Shown: positions 7,456-14,900 of the stretch, piece after piece | Layout of the letters: every line of letters begins with the position of its first letter | How positions within the stretch are numbered: the first letter of the stretch is position 1 | From: Sulfurimonas sp. | GTDB lineage: Bacteria > Campylobacterota > Campylobacteria > Campylobacterales > Sulfurimonadaceae | Assembly (NCBI GenBank): GCA_027858865.1 | Contig: JAQIBW010000285.1 | Coordinates: forward strand, 1 to 19,399 | Reading direction: 5' to 3' | DNA: 19,399 nucleotides | Translations under genes and position numbers: made by a program | Notes under the pieces: generated by a model | What the model was told of the DNA's origin: nothing | What the model saw: the letters and a program-made list of their open reading frames with translations, nothing else | Databases searched by the model: none

Positions 7456-7898
7456 TGAAAAGATTTATACTTATAGCTACTTTAGCAACATCACTATTAG
7501 CCGGTGATATCATTGTTAAAGAGAGTCAATGTAGTGTTGATAAAACAGTAAAAAATATTAAAAAAATAGTTAAAGAAAAAGGACTAAGTGTTTTTGCAAC
7601 GATAAACCATGAAGGAAATGCAAAGATGATTGGTATGAATATGCGTCCTTCAAAGATGATAATTTTTGGAAACCCAAAACTTGGCACTATTTTAATGAAG
7701 CAAGATATGAGAGTAGGACTTGACCTACCTCTTAGAATTCTTGTTTACAAAGATAAACAAGGTCGTGTTAAAATGGCGTACAGAGATGGCTCATGGCTTG
7801 AGCAAAGACATGTCATAAATGTACCTAAAAAAATTAACAAGATTAACAAAGGTATGGATAAAATAACTACTAAAGCGGGACAATGCAAAAAAGATTAA
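7455..7898 (+). CDS. Secreted DUF302-domain protein
   Basis: 147 residues. A signal peptide (MKRFILIATLATSLLAG) is followed by a single DUF302 domain: INHEGNAKMIG, the signature FGNPKLGT (71-78), and LPLRILVYKD (91-100). DUF302 has no settled biochemical role that I know. Two cysteines, Cys26 and Cys144, lie near the ends of the mature protein and could pair. Start choice: an in-frame ATG nine bases earlier (7446) would put MEI before the signal peptide. The ATG at 7455 instead overlaps the cytochrome stop as TAATG and has AAGGA 8 bases before it, so I use 7455. Its last 16 bases overlap mqnC. Tight coupling to the 12-heme cytochrome suggests joint function in the periplasm, which is inference. 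Confidence 0.88.
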   Translation: MKRFILIATLATSLLAGDIIVKESQCSVDKTVKNIKKIVKEKGLSVFATINHEGNAKMIGMNMRPSKMIIFGNPKLGTILMKQDMRVGLDLPLRILVYKDKQGRVKMAYRDGSWLEQRHVINVPKKINKINKGMDKITTKAGQCKKD

Positions 7899-8935
7899 CT
7901 AAAGAAGAAGCATTAGACTTAATAAAAAATGCTGACTTAAAAGAACTTGGGCGCATGGCGTCAGCTCGTAAAAAAGAGCTTCATCCAAAAGGAATAACTA
8001 CCTTTGTAGTAGATAGAAATATTAACTATACAAACATCTGTTGGGTTGACTGTAAGTTTTGTGCTTTTTACAGACATGAAAAAGATGCAGATGCTTATGT
8101 TTTAACATTTGATGAGATAGATGCAAAGATAGATGAACTGCTAGAAATTGGCGGAACTCAGATACTTTTTCAAGGTGGAGTGCATCCGAAACTAAAAATA
8201 GAATGGTACGAAGATTTAGTTGAGCATATTCATACTAAATATCCAGATATTACCATTCATGGCTTCTCTTCTATAGAGATAGATTTTATAGCTAAAGTCT
8301 CTCGCATCAGTGTTGAAGAAGTTTTACAAAGACTTAAAGTTAAAGGTCTTGCATCTATACCTGGTGCTGGAGCTGAGATACTTAGTGATAAAGTTCGTGA
8401 TATTATCGCACCTAAAAAAATAGACTCTGAAGTTTGGGTAGATATTCATAGAAAAGCTCATAAGCTTGATATCATGTCAACTGCTACTATGATGTATGGA
8501 ACTGTTGAAAGTGATGAAGACATAATTGATCACTTTGAAATGGTCAGAAAACTTCAAGATGAAACAGGTGGATTTCGTGCTTTCATTATGTGGAGTTTCC
8601 AAGGTCAAAATACTGAACTTTTAAGACTTATTCCAGATATGGATAAACCGTCTTCAAACAGATACTTAAGACTTTTAGCAGTTGCAAGACTTTATCTTGA
8701 TAATGTACCAAATATCCAAAGTTCATGGGTTACTCAAGGTCCATACATCGGTCAGATGGCTCTTAGATTTGGAGCTAATGATTTAGGCTCTACAATGATG
8801 GAAGAGAATGTTGTAAGCAGTGCCGGTGCAGCTTACTCAATGGCAAAAGAAGAAATGGTAGCTCTTATCAGAGATATCGGTGAAATACCAGCTGTCAGAA
8901 ATACAGCTTATAAAACTTTAAAGAAGTTCGCATAA
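7883..8935 (+). CDS. mqnC: Cyclic dehypoxanthinyl futalosine synthase (radical SAM)
   Basis: 350 residues. Radical SAM enzyme of the futalosine menaquinone pathway: cyclises dehypoxanthine futalosine using S-adenosylmethionine and a [4Fe-4S] cluster. The cluster motif CxxxCxxC is Cys53, Cys57 and Cys60, inside NINYTNICWVDCKFCAFYR. QGGVHPKLKIEWYE, SIPGAGAEILSD and TATMMYGTVES are motifs I associate with MqnC rather than the related MqnE. Epsilonproteobacteria make menaquinone by this route, and it is the main respiratory quinone. The start lies inside the end of the DUF302 gene with only a weak ribosome site (GCGGGA), so it is probably translationally coupled. It is followed by the M16 protein and recG, an order I also recall for C. 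jejuni Cj0462-Cj0464. Confidence 0.93.
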   Translation: MQKRLTKEEALDLIKNADLKELGRMASARKKELHPKGITTFVVDRNINYTNICWVDCKFCAFYRHEKDADAYVLTFDEIDAKIDELLEIGGTQILFQGGVHPKLKIEWYEDLVEHIHTKYPDITIHGFSSIEIDFIAKVSRISVEEVLQRLKVKGLASIPGAGAEILSDKVRDIIAPKKIDSEVWVDIHRKAHKLDIMSTATMMYGTVESDEDIIDHFEMVRKLQDETGGFRAFIMWSFQGQNTELLRLIPDMDKPSSNRYLRLLAVARLYLDNVPNIQSSWVTQGPYIGQMALRFGANDLGSTMMEENVVSSAGAAYSMAKEEMVALIRDIGEIPAVRNTAYKTLKKFA

Positions 8936-10218
8936 TGAAAAAACTAATCTTAACTTTACTAATAACAGGACAAATAATGATGGCAGCAACTATACAATAT
9001 ATTGAAACAAATGGGTTAAAAGTACCTGTGATTTTTGAGAACGATAAAAGACTTCCTCTCGTAACTATGCAGTTTGTTTTTCAAAACAGCGGAAGCATAA
9101 CAGATACAGATAAAGCAGGACTTGCTAAGTTTAGTGCAAGAGTTATGAGTGAGGGAACGAAAAAACTTGGTTCATCTGCTTTTGCTGAGTCTTTAGAGAG
9201 TAAAGCTATTCATATATCTTCATCAACTGGTAAAGAGACTTTTGTGATGGAAGTTGGTTGTCTAAAAGAGGAGTTTTCAGAGGGGTTAAAAAAATTAAGT
9301 GATCTTTTAAAAGACCCTAACTTCTCTGAAGAAGCAGTAAGTAAAGTAAAAACTACAACTATGGGTGCACTAAGTTCAAAAGCAAATGATTTTGACTATG
9401 TTGCATCCAATGAGCTAAAAGCAGTCCTTTTTAAAGGAACTCCACTGGCAAACCCTGCATCGGGAACGCTTGATAGTGTTAAAAGTATAGAGCTTGAAGA
9501 TGTAAAAGCATTTGTTAAAAAACATCTAGTTAGTTCAAGACTTATAGTAGTAGTTGGCGGCGATGTAGATATCGACGCTGCAAAGGTAGAGATTGAAAAG
9601 ATTATCAAGACTATGCCAAAGGGTGAACTAACTCCTTTAGCTCACTATGAGGTTAGTAAAAAAGCTTCTGAATCTATTTTAAAAAGAGATACTGAGCAAG
9701 CCTATGTATATTTTGGTTCTCCGTATAACATTGAGCATGATTCAGATGAGTATTACAAAGCTAGAGTTGCTACTTTCATCTTAGGAACTGGCGGTTTTGG
9801 CTCACGTCTTATGGAAGAAATAAGAGTTAAAAAAGGCTTGGCTTATTCAGCTTATGCAAGAGTTAGTGTTACTAAATCTAGCAGTTTTATGACAGGTTAC
9901 TTACAAACAAAACTAGACTCTTTAGAAGATGCTCAAAAGACTGTTAAAGAAGTTGTTGCAGAGTTTGTAAAAAAAGGTGTAACCAAAGAAGAGTTGGATC
10001 AGACTAAAAAGTTCCTTCTTGGAAGTGAACCTTTAAGAGTTGAAACTATGAGTCAAAGACTAAACCGTACTTTTATGGAGTTTTACAAAGGTCAGGAACT
10101 GGGTCATTCTGTAAAAGAGTTAGAGTTAATCAGTGAGCTGAAACTAAAAGATCTTAATGAGTTTATCAAAAGTCATAAAGAGATTTTAGAGATGAGTTTT
10201 GCAATAGTTACTAAATAA
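8935..10218 (+). CDS. Secreted M16-family peptidase homologue lacking the zinc motif
   Basis: 427 residues with an N-terminal signal peptide (about 1-18). Two M16 half-domains are visible (about 20-225 and 235-427). In catalytic M16 proteins the first half carries HxxEH, typically within HFLEH. Here the aligned segment GLAKFSARVMSEGTKK has KFSAR (65-69), so both His and the Glu are gone. The second half keeps the substrate-binding R/Y pair in EEIRVKKGLAYSAY (Arg297, Tyr304). This is the pattern of the non-catalytic partner in two-chain M16B peptidases. It probably pairs with an HxxEH subunit encoded elsewhere, or has become a chaperone-like protein. The ATG overlaps the mqnC stop (TAATG). Family firm; loss of activity inferred from motif loss. 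Confidence 0.9.
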   Translation: MKKLILTLLITGQIMMAATIQYIETNGLKVPVIFENDKRLPLVTMQFVFQNSGSITDTDKAGLAKFSARVMSEGTKKLGSSAFAESLESKAIHISSSTGKETFVMEVGCLKEEFSEGLKKLSDLLKDPNFSEEAVSKVKTTTMGALSSKANDFDYVASNELKAVLFKGTPLANPASGTLDSVKSIELEDVKAFVKKHLVSSRLIVVVGGDVDIDAAKVEIEKIIKTMPKGELTPLAHYEVSKKASESILKRDTEQAYVYFGSPYNIEHDSDEYYKARVATFILGTGGFGSRLMEEIRVKKGLAYSAYARVSVTKSSSFMTGYLQTKLDSLEDAQKTVKEVVAEFVKKGVTKEELDQTKKFLLGSEPLRVETMSQRLNRTFMEFYKGQELGHSVKELELISELKLKDLNEFIKSHKEILEMSFAIVTK

Positions 10219-10239
10219 TTATTGCAATTTGCAATAATT
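10217..10239. repeat. 23-bp perfect palindrome upstream of recG
   Basis: AATTATTGCAA and TTGCAATAATT, 11-base arms around one central T. The left arm overlaps the TAA stop of the M16 gene. As RNA it would form a stem of about 10 bp with a 3-base loop and only two G-C pairs, followed by a short T run. As DNA it has the symmetry of a dimeric repressor site. Operator or weak terminator; I cannot decide from sequence alone. Confidence 0.45.
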
Positions 10240-10266
10240 TTGAATGAGGTTTAAAAAAAGAGGTAG

Positions 10267-10272
10267 TATTAT
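10267..10272 (+). promoter_or_regulatory. Possible -10 box for recG
   Basis: TATTAT lies 18 bases before the recG ATG, with AAGGAAA as ribosome site between. It sits just downstream of the palindrome at 10217-10239. Weak evidence; recG may simply be the last gene of the operon. Confidence 0.3.
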
Positions 10273-10289
10273 TAACTCAAGGAAATGAA

Positions 10290-12080
10290 ATGAACCTCAC
10301 AAAAGATATAGAATCAAAGTTTAAAAAACTAGGTGTTAACTCTTGGTGTGAACTCGCTCTTCATATTCCTCACTCTTACGAAGACCTTACTCTTCATTCT
10401 ACAATCCAAATGGGCAAGCCTCAACTAATAGATGCAACAGTTGAGTCAGTCTTTCGCGCTCCAAATACAATCCAAATAACTTTTTATGCACATAACTTAG
10501 GACATACTATTAACGGTGTTTTATTTCGTCCAAAGCCATATATGATGCATCAGTTTAAACTCGGAGATAGAGATTACTTTTATGGAATAGTTGACTGTAA
10601 AAGCGGAAACTGTAGTATGACAATGCCTAGAAAAACTACAAGTGTAGGTGCTATCACTCCAAAGTACAAATCAGCCTTGAGAACAGATGTTATGCTTCGC
10701 CTTATACAGAAAAACCTAACACTAGAGAACTTACTCTCAGAGGGCTTAAAAGAGGAGATAGCACATGAAATACTCAATCTTCACTTTCCTACTTCTCTTG
10801 TCAACCTAAAAGAGTTAGATGCTAAAACTATAGATGCTCTTAAGTACTTAGAACTATTTACCTATATGAAACAACTATCTGCAAAGAGAAGATATTTCGA
10901 GCCGATTGTACAAGTAGATGCTGAGTATGGAAAATGGGCTGATTCTCTTCCTTTTAAATTAACAAACGAACAAATAGAAGCAATAAAAGATATTAAAGAT
11001 GATTTTAACAAAGACGTAGCATCTAAACGCATGATAGTTGGTGATGTTGGAAGTGGTAAAACCATGGTGATTTTAGCATCTGCATATATGATGTTGCCAC
11101 GTCGTGCAATATTAATGGCTCCAACTACCATACTTGCAAATCAGCTTTTTGAAGAAGCGCAAAAGTTCTTGCCAGATGCAAAGTCTGTTTTAGTGACCAA
11201 TAAATCTAAGAAGATTAATTTAGATGAGTATGATTTTATCATAGGAACTCACGCTCTGCTTTATAGAGAACTTCCGGATGCTGGACTTGTTATGGTCGAT
11301 GAGCAGCATAGGTTTGGAACAGCGCAGAGAAATATGCTAGAGAAGTTGGTTAGCAGTGGAGCTAAGAAACCGCATTTTTTACAGTTCAGTGCTACTCCTA
11401 TTCCAAGAACACAAGCAATGATAGAGACTGCTCATATAGATGTTAGTCTGATTACCTCTACTCCATTTACTAAAGATATCACGAGTAAAGTTATCCATAA
11501 AAGTGACTTTAAAGATTTACTTCAACATATAGAAGAAGAGATAAGTAAAAACAATCAAGTGCTGTTAGTATATCCTTTGGTTGAACAGAGTGAAGTTCTG
11601 GATTATCAGAGTATTGAAGAGGCAAGAGCTTATTGGGAAAATAAATTTACTAATGTTTATGTTACTCATGGTAAGGACAAACAAAAAGAAGAAGTTTTAG
11701 TAGAGTTTAGAGAAAAAGGTAGTTTACTCATAGCAACAACAGTTGTTGAAGTTGGTATATCTCTTCCACGACTTACTACGGTTGTAATAGTTGGAGCTGA
11801 GAGATTAGGACTTTCAACACTTCATCAGCTTAGAGGAAGAGTAAGTAGAACAGGACTAAAAGGTTACTGTTATCTATATACAAATCAAAGTACATCTGAT
11901 AGACTCGACAGATTTGTAGATACTACTAGTGGTTTTGATATAGCAAACTTGGATTTGAAGTTTAGGAAAAGTGGTGATTTACTTAAAGGTGGTTCTCAAA
12001 GTGGAAGTCAGTTTAAATGGGTTGATTTGGCTGAGGATGAAGAGATAGTTAAAAGTGTGAAGATAGATATAAATATTTAG
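10290..12080 (+). CDS. recG: ATP-dependent DNA helicase RecG
   Basis: 596 residues. Double-stranded DNA translocase that regresses stalled forks and remodels branched recombination intermediates. An OB-like wedge region occupies about 40-115. Helicase motifs follow in order: Walker A GDVGSGKT (251-258), Walker B box DEQH (337-340), ATPIPRT (368-374), TTVVEVGISLP (483-493) and motif VI QLRGRVSR (513-520). It is about 100 residues shorter than E. coli RecG, like other Campylobacterota versions I recall, mainly in the N-terminal region. DEQH rather than DEAH/DEAD is normal for RecG. The start at 10290 follows AAGGAAA; a second ATG at 10285 is out of frame. The TAG stop lies at the border of the repeat element that follows. 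Confidence 0.95.
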   Translation: MNLTKDIESKFKKLGVNSWCELALHIPHSYEDLTLHSTIQMGKPQLIDATVESVFRAPNTIQITFYAHNLGHTINGVLFRPKPYMMHQFKLGDRDYFYGIVDCKSGNCSMTMPRKTTSVGAITPKYKSALRTDVMLRLIQKNLTLENLLSEGLKEEIAHEILNLHFPTSLVNLKELDAKTIDALKYLELFTYMKQLSAKRRYFEPIVQVDAEYGKWADSLPFKLTNEQIEAIKDIKDDFNKDVASKRMIVGDVGSGKTMVILASAYMMLPRRAILMAPTTILANQLFEEAQKFLPDAKSVLVTNKSKKINLDEYDFIIGTHALLYRELPDAGLVMVDEQHRFGTAQRNMLEKLVSSGAKKPHFLQFSATPIPRTQAMIETAHIDVSLITSTPFTKDITSKVIHKSDFKDLLQHIEEEISKNNQVLLVYPLVEQSEVLDYQSIEEARAYWENKFTNVYVTHGKDKQKEEVLVEFREKGSLLIATTVVEVGISLPRLTTVVIVGAERLGLSTLHQLRGRVSRTGLKGYCYLYTNQSTSDRLDRFVDTTSGFDIANLDLKFRKSGDLLKGGSQSGSQFKWVDLAEDEEIVKSVKIDINI

Positions 12081-12161
12081 ATTGCTTCGTTCCTCGCAAT
12101 GACGGAGGAAGTGACTTGCAATGACGGTGCATCCGTCACTGCGAGCGAAGCGTGGCAGTCT
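12079..12161. repeat. REP-like dyad element between convergent recG and hpf
   Basis: The left end AGATTGCTTCG..TCGCAATGACG is an imperfect reverse complement of the right end CGTCACTGCGAGCGAAGCG..GGCAGTCT. Together they can form a long hairpin. A compact inner hairpin, GCAATGACGG (12118-12127) with CCGTCACTGC (12133-12142) around TGCAT, has one mismatch. GCAATGACGG also occurs at 12096-12105, 22 bases upstream of the second copy. The element is far more GC-rich than its surroundings. I recall the ATTGCGAGCGAAGC-type core as a dispersed intergenic repeat in diverse bacteria. It supplies the recG stop region and probably acts as a terminator for both convergent genes. Confidence 0.75.
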
Positions 12162-12186
12162 AGTTTATGTAGTCTGGCAGTCTAGT
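12153..12186. repeat. 12-bp direct repeat TGGCAGTCTAGT, two copies
   Basis: Copies at 12153-12164 and 12175-12186, 22 bases apart start to start. The first overlaps the right end of the dyad element. The second reaches to 3 bases before the complement of the hpf stop codon. It looks like a duplicated element terminus. Confidence 0.6.
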
Positions 12187-12188
12187 GG

Positions 12189-12722
12189 CTAATATAAACC
12201 AAATCTACCGTCGTTTCTTTTGTAAAGAACACGAGTTTTACCTTCGTTGTCTAAGAAAATATCAAACATTTTACCACTATCTTTTAAGTCATTTAAAACG
12301 TCTTCAACTTCACGAGGTTTGTAAAGATCAAGTTCAACTGGAACGATTTCATCTTCGTTAGCTTCAGCTTCTTCTTTAAGATTTACATTTTCTGCTTTAA
12401 TCTCGTTAAGACCAACAACACGATGTCCAATTTCTTTATCGTGCATACGACGTAAAGATTTTTGAGCTCTTGCAATAGCTAAATCAATAGCTGCATATAA
12501 ATCACCATCACTTTGTTTGATGATTACAGAGTTTTTGTGAGCAAGGTTAATAACGAACTCAACAACAGAGTGTTCTTTGCCTTTTTTCGTTTGAGTAGAA
12601 GCTACAACATTTACAGATATGATATCCATATTGTATTTAGTTAGCGTTTCAATAGATGTGTTCATATGAGCTTTGATAGGCTCAGTTAATTCTAAATGTC
12701 TTCCCGTAAGAGAAATATTCAT
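12189..12722 (-). CDS. hpf: Long-form ribosome hibernation-promoting factor HPF
   Basis: 177 residues. The N-terminal domain (about 1-100: MNISLTGRHLELTEPIKAHM, then YAAIDLAIARAQKSLRRMHDK) binds the 30S decoding region and blocks tRNA/mRNA sites. An acidic linker (about 110-130) leads to the C-terminal dimerisation domain, with VEDVLNDLKDSGKMFDIFLD then GKTRVLYKRNDGRFGLY at the end. That two-domain length marks the long form, which pairs ribosomes into 100S dimers without RMF, rather than the roughly 95-residue short HPF/YfiA. The ribosome site AAAGGA lies just before the ATG, with TATAAT upstream. It is transcribed in the same direction as the pilin cluster, 56 bases downstream of it, so read-through is possible. 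Confidence 0.95.
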   Translation of the reverse strand: MNISLTGRHLELTEPIKAHMNTSIETLTKYNMDIISVNVVASTQTKKGKEHSVVEFVINLAHKNSVIIKQSDGDLYAAIDLAIARAQKSLRRMHDKEIGHRVVGLNEIKAENVNLKEEAEANEDEIVPVELDLYKPREVEDVLNDLKDSGKMFDIFLDNEGKTRVLYKRNDGRFGLY

Positions 12723-12750
12723 TTATAGTCCTTTAATAATTGATTGTGGA

Positions 12751-12756
12751 ATTATA
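12751..12756 (-). promoter_or_regulatory. -10 box candidate for hpf
   Basis: The minus strand reads GCTATAATTCC about 28 bases before the hpf ATG, a perfect TATAAT with AT-rich DNA and no clear -35 box upstream. Confidence 0.5.
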
Positions 12757-12778
12757 GCATCAAAAGATTTATATAAAA

Positions 12779-13327
12779 TTATAATTTTTGGATGCTTCTT
12801 CTAAAGTAGCGGATTGGTTCTGTTGTTCCGGTTGGATTTGCTGTAATTGCTATATCCATCAAAACGCTGCCATTGGAATCAGGATATGTGACTGTGGCAT
12901 AGTCTGAACCGTCTGCTAGAGAATTTGTTCTACATGCACTAGGGTTTGTAAATATATATTGCATTGTTATTTTAACGTCAAAAGTGTTGTTGTAGCGAAA
13001 GTCTAAATCTGGAAGACTACATGGTGCTACTTGAGATATTTTAAGCATGGCATATTCAGCTGCACTTTGTGAGAGTAGAGTAGATTGTTCATAAAGATAT
13101 AAGTCCGTTGTTCTTTTGGTTGTTTGAGTTGTTAGCGATAAAGAAAGCGCCATAATTGTTGCAATAATAACAAGAACAGCAATTGCCATAATCATAGCCA
13201 TTCCACCACGAAAAGTTTTTGTAGAACTACCCTTCAAATTATTTCTACTTCCAGTGAACATTTTTCTTAGAGAAATGTTCCTTGCAGTAGATTTGAAGGG
13301 CATTAAAAAATAGTTTTTTCTTTGCAT
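12779..13327 (-). CDS. PilX/MshP-like minor pilin protein
   Basis: 182 residues. A strong hydrophobic helix, MAMIMAIAVLVIIATIMALSL (about 43-63), follows a basic KTFRGG. This resembles the PilX/MshP class, whose helix begins ALV- or AMI-like and lacks the FTLIE signature. The globular part contains SQSAAEYAMLKI, similar to the AQSAAEWA-type segment of PilX/GspK-like proteins, and two cysteines (in APCSLP and SACRTN) that could form a disulfide. Start: the ATG at 13327 has AGGAG 8 bases upstream. It overlaps the previous gene by 25 bases and gives an unusually long 42-residue leader before the presumed GG|M cleavage site; Met23 is an alternative. It is the last gene of the pilus cluster. Confidence 0.7.
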   Translation of the reverse strand: MQRKNYFLMPFKSTARNISLRKMFTGSRNNLKGSSTKTFRGGMAMIMAIAVLVIIATIMALSLSLTTQTTKRTTDLYLYEQSTLLSQSAAEYAMLKISQVAPCSLPDLDFRYNNTFDVKITMQYIFTNPSACRTNSLADGSDYATVTYPDSNGSVLMDIAITANPTGTTEPIRYFRRSIQKL

Positions 13328-14235
13328 ATCGAATACTCCTCATCTTTTATTAGTAAGCTTTTAACACATACTTGAACCTTGATCAATGATTCTCTAGCTA
13401 TGAATCTAAAAGAACTTACGTTTTCCATAATAGTTCTACTTTTGCCATGTATATTATATCTCTCACCTTTCCAAGGTTGATAATCATACCAAAGCGTTAA
13501 TGTACCAGAGTCAGTAGTAGCATCCCAGTCGGCAATACCTACAGCATAAGCACTCCATGCTAGTTGATAAAATTCATAAGCAGCAACTTGAGAGAAATTA
13601 TTATCTACGCTAGCAGAGTTTACAGGTTTAAAAGAACTTGCACCATTACTATTGATTGGGTGAATTGCATTTTCATTATTTACAACACCAAGTTGAGTGT
13701 CAAACTTATTAGTATCAGCATCCCATCCCCAATTAGAATCTAATGAATCGGGATTAACAAAGTATATAGCTGCATCATTAAGGCCACTATTTCCATCTGA
13801 AAGAATATCTATAAGAGCATCTACCTTCCCTGTATTTGTTGCTGGTGAATAGATGTTTGTAGAGTGTGTAAGAGTTAAGTCAATTACTCCACTCCAATAA
13901 GGAATAGTGTCTCCTCTAAATCCGTCAACATCTGAACCTACCCATTCTAAAATATTTGCCGTTGTATTTGTATAGTCTTTTAAAGGAGTAAAAGTAAAGT
14001 CATTTTCTCTTGCTATAGTAGAGGCTTTAATTCTGTTTTGTAGTCTTGTAGTTACAAATTCTACAGCTGTTGCAGAATTTGACTGTAACTCATTATTTAT
14101 TTTTGAGTTAATAAAACTACTGTATGCTTGAGCTACAAATTCAACACCAAACTTTGCTAATATTCCCATAATAACTATGACAAATACAAGCTCTATCATT
14201 GTAAACGCTTTTTTAAATTTTTGTTTTGTTATCAT
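13303..14235 (-). CDS. Prepilin-type protein, PilW/MshO-like minor pilin
   Basis: 310 residues. A classic type IV prepilin N-terminus: short basic leader MITKQKFKKA, then FTMIELVFVIVIMGILAKFG with Glu at +5 for assembly. The -1 residue is Ala instead of the usual Gly, which I recall as common in this phylum. The large variable globular domain, about 280 residues, fits the PilW/MshO/GspJ minor pilins that prime pilus assembly. A Cys pair near the end (VQVCVKS, YSICKEK) may form a disulfide. The ATG overlaps the stop of the upstream pilin gene by 4 bases (ATGA). The MshO name is inferred from order and size. Confidence 0.8.
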   Translation of the reverse strand: MITKQKFKKAFTMIELVFVIVIMGILAKFGVEFVAQAYSSFINSKINNELQSNSATAVEFVTTRLQNRIKASTIARENDFTFTPLKDYTNTTANILEWVGSDVDGFRGDTIPYWSGVIDLTLTHSTNIYSPATNTGKVDALIDILSDGNSGLNDAAIYFVNPDSLDSNWGWDADTNKFDTQLGVVNNENAIHPINSNGASSFKPVNSASVDNNFSQVAAYEFYQLAWSAYAVGIADWDATTDSGTLTLWYDYQPWKGERYNIHGKSRTIMENVSSFRFIARESLIKVQVCVKSLLIKDEEYSICKEKTIF

Positions 14236-14900
14236 GGGAGTACCTTATTTGCATAAGCAACTTCACCTATATTTGCACTATATGTTCTAATCAGTGTTAT
14301 GGTCTTATTTGTAGCATCATCTTTTTCTCTGATAGTTACTGTTATTTCTTTAAGATCAGTATTATTTGCGTCTAATCCAAAGTCAACACAGTTACCTGTA
14401 TCACAGTTTGTGACAACAAGCTGACTATCGTACTCTTTTTTGTATCCAGCAGCTTCAGTACCAATATATATGGGACTAAATGCATGTTGAGCAGCCTCTA
14501 GAGAGTCTATAAAATCAAAATTTGCATAACGAGCCGTAAGTGGGTTGTCTATACATCTTCTATTGATATGTCCAGGCTTTCTTAGAATTTCAACAATTCC
14601 TATAAAAATTCCTGTCCCATTACAGTTAGCTGTTAGGTTTAAAACACTAGATAAGTCATTATCTACAGTACTACTTTCATTATCATCAATAAGTGAATTT
14701 TCATCCCAGACATATGTAGTAGCCATATTTATCTCTGCTACAGAAGCAAATATTGCTTCTTGAACAAGATTGCCTTCTATAGCTGATGATGTTACTTGTG
14801 TCATCATAGGTAGAGACATGACTGATACTGCTATTATTACGATAGCAAATATTAGTTCTATCATTGTAAAGGCAGATCTGTGAAGGCTGTGTTTAAACAT
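14232..14900 (-). CDS. Prepilin-type protein, PilV/MshD-like minor pilin
   Basis: 222 residues from the ATG at 14900. Leader MFKHSLHRSA, then FTMIELIFAIVIIAVSVMSLP: a type IV prepilin cleavage/methylation segment with Glu at +5 and Ala at -1. IAVSVMSLPMM resembles the PilV/GspI/MshD class. The globular part of about 190 residues has Cys in TANCNG, RRCIDN and TNCDTGNCVD. Start choice: the ATG at 14900 shares its A with the stop of the giant gene (TAATG) but sits 11 bases from AGGAGA. A GTG two codons earlier (14906) has ideal spacing of 5 bases and would add MV to the leader. Mature protein is the same either way. Confidence 0.8.
   Translation of the reverse strand: MFKHSLHRSAFTMIELIFAIVIIAVSVMSLPMMTQVTSSAIEGNLVQEAIFASVAEINMATTYVWDENSLIDDNESSTVDNDLSSVLNLTANCNGTGIFIGIVEILRKPGHINRRCIDNPLTARYANFDFIDSLEAAQHAFSPIYIGTEAAGYKKEYDSQLVVTNCDTGNCVDFGLDANNTDLKEITVTIREKDDATNKTITLIRTYSANIGEVAYANKVLP

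Noticed and set aside
5050..7898. Reading the cytochrome/DUF302 pair as a recent horizontal insertion
   Set aside because: No flanking repeats, integrase or transposase are visible, and base composition looks like the neighbours. Only the gene order differs from what I recall for relatives.
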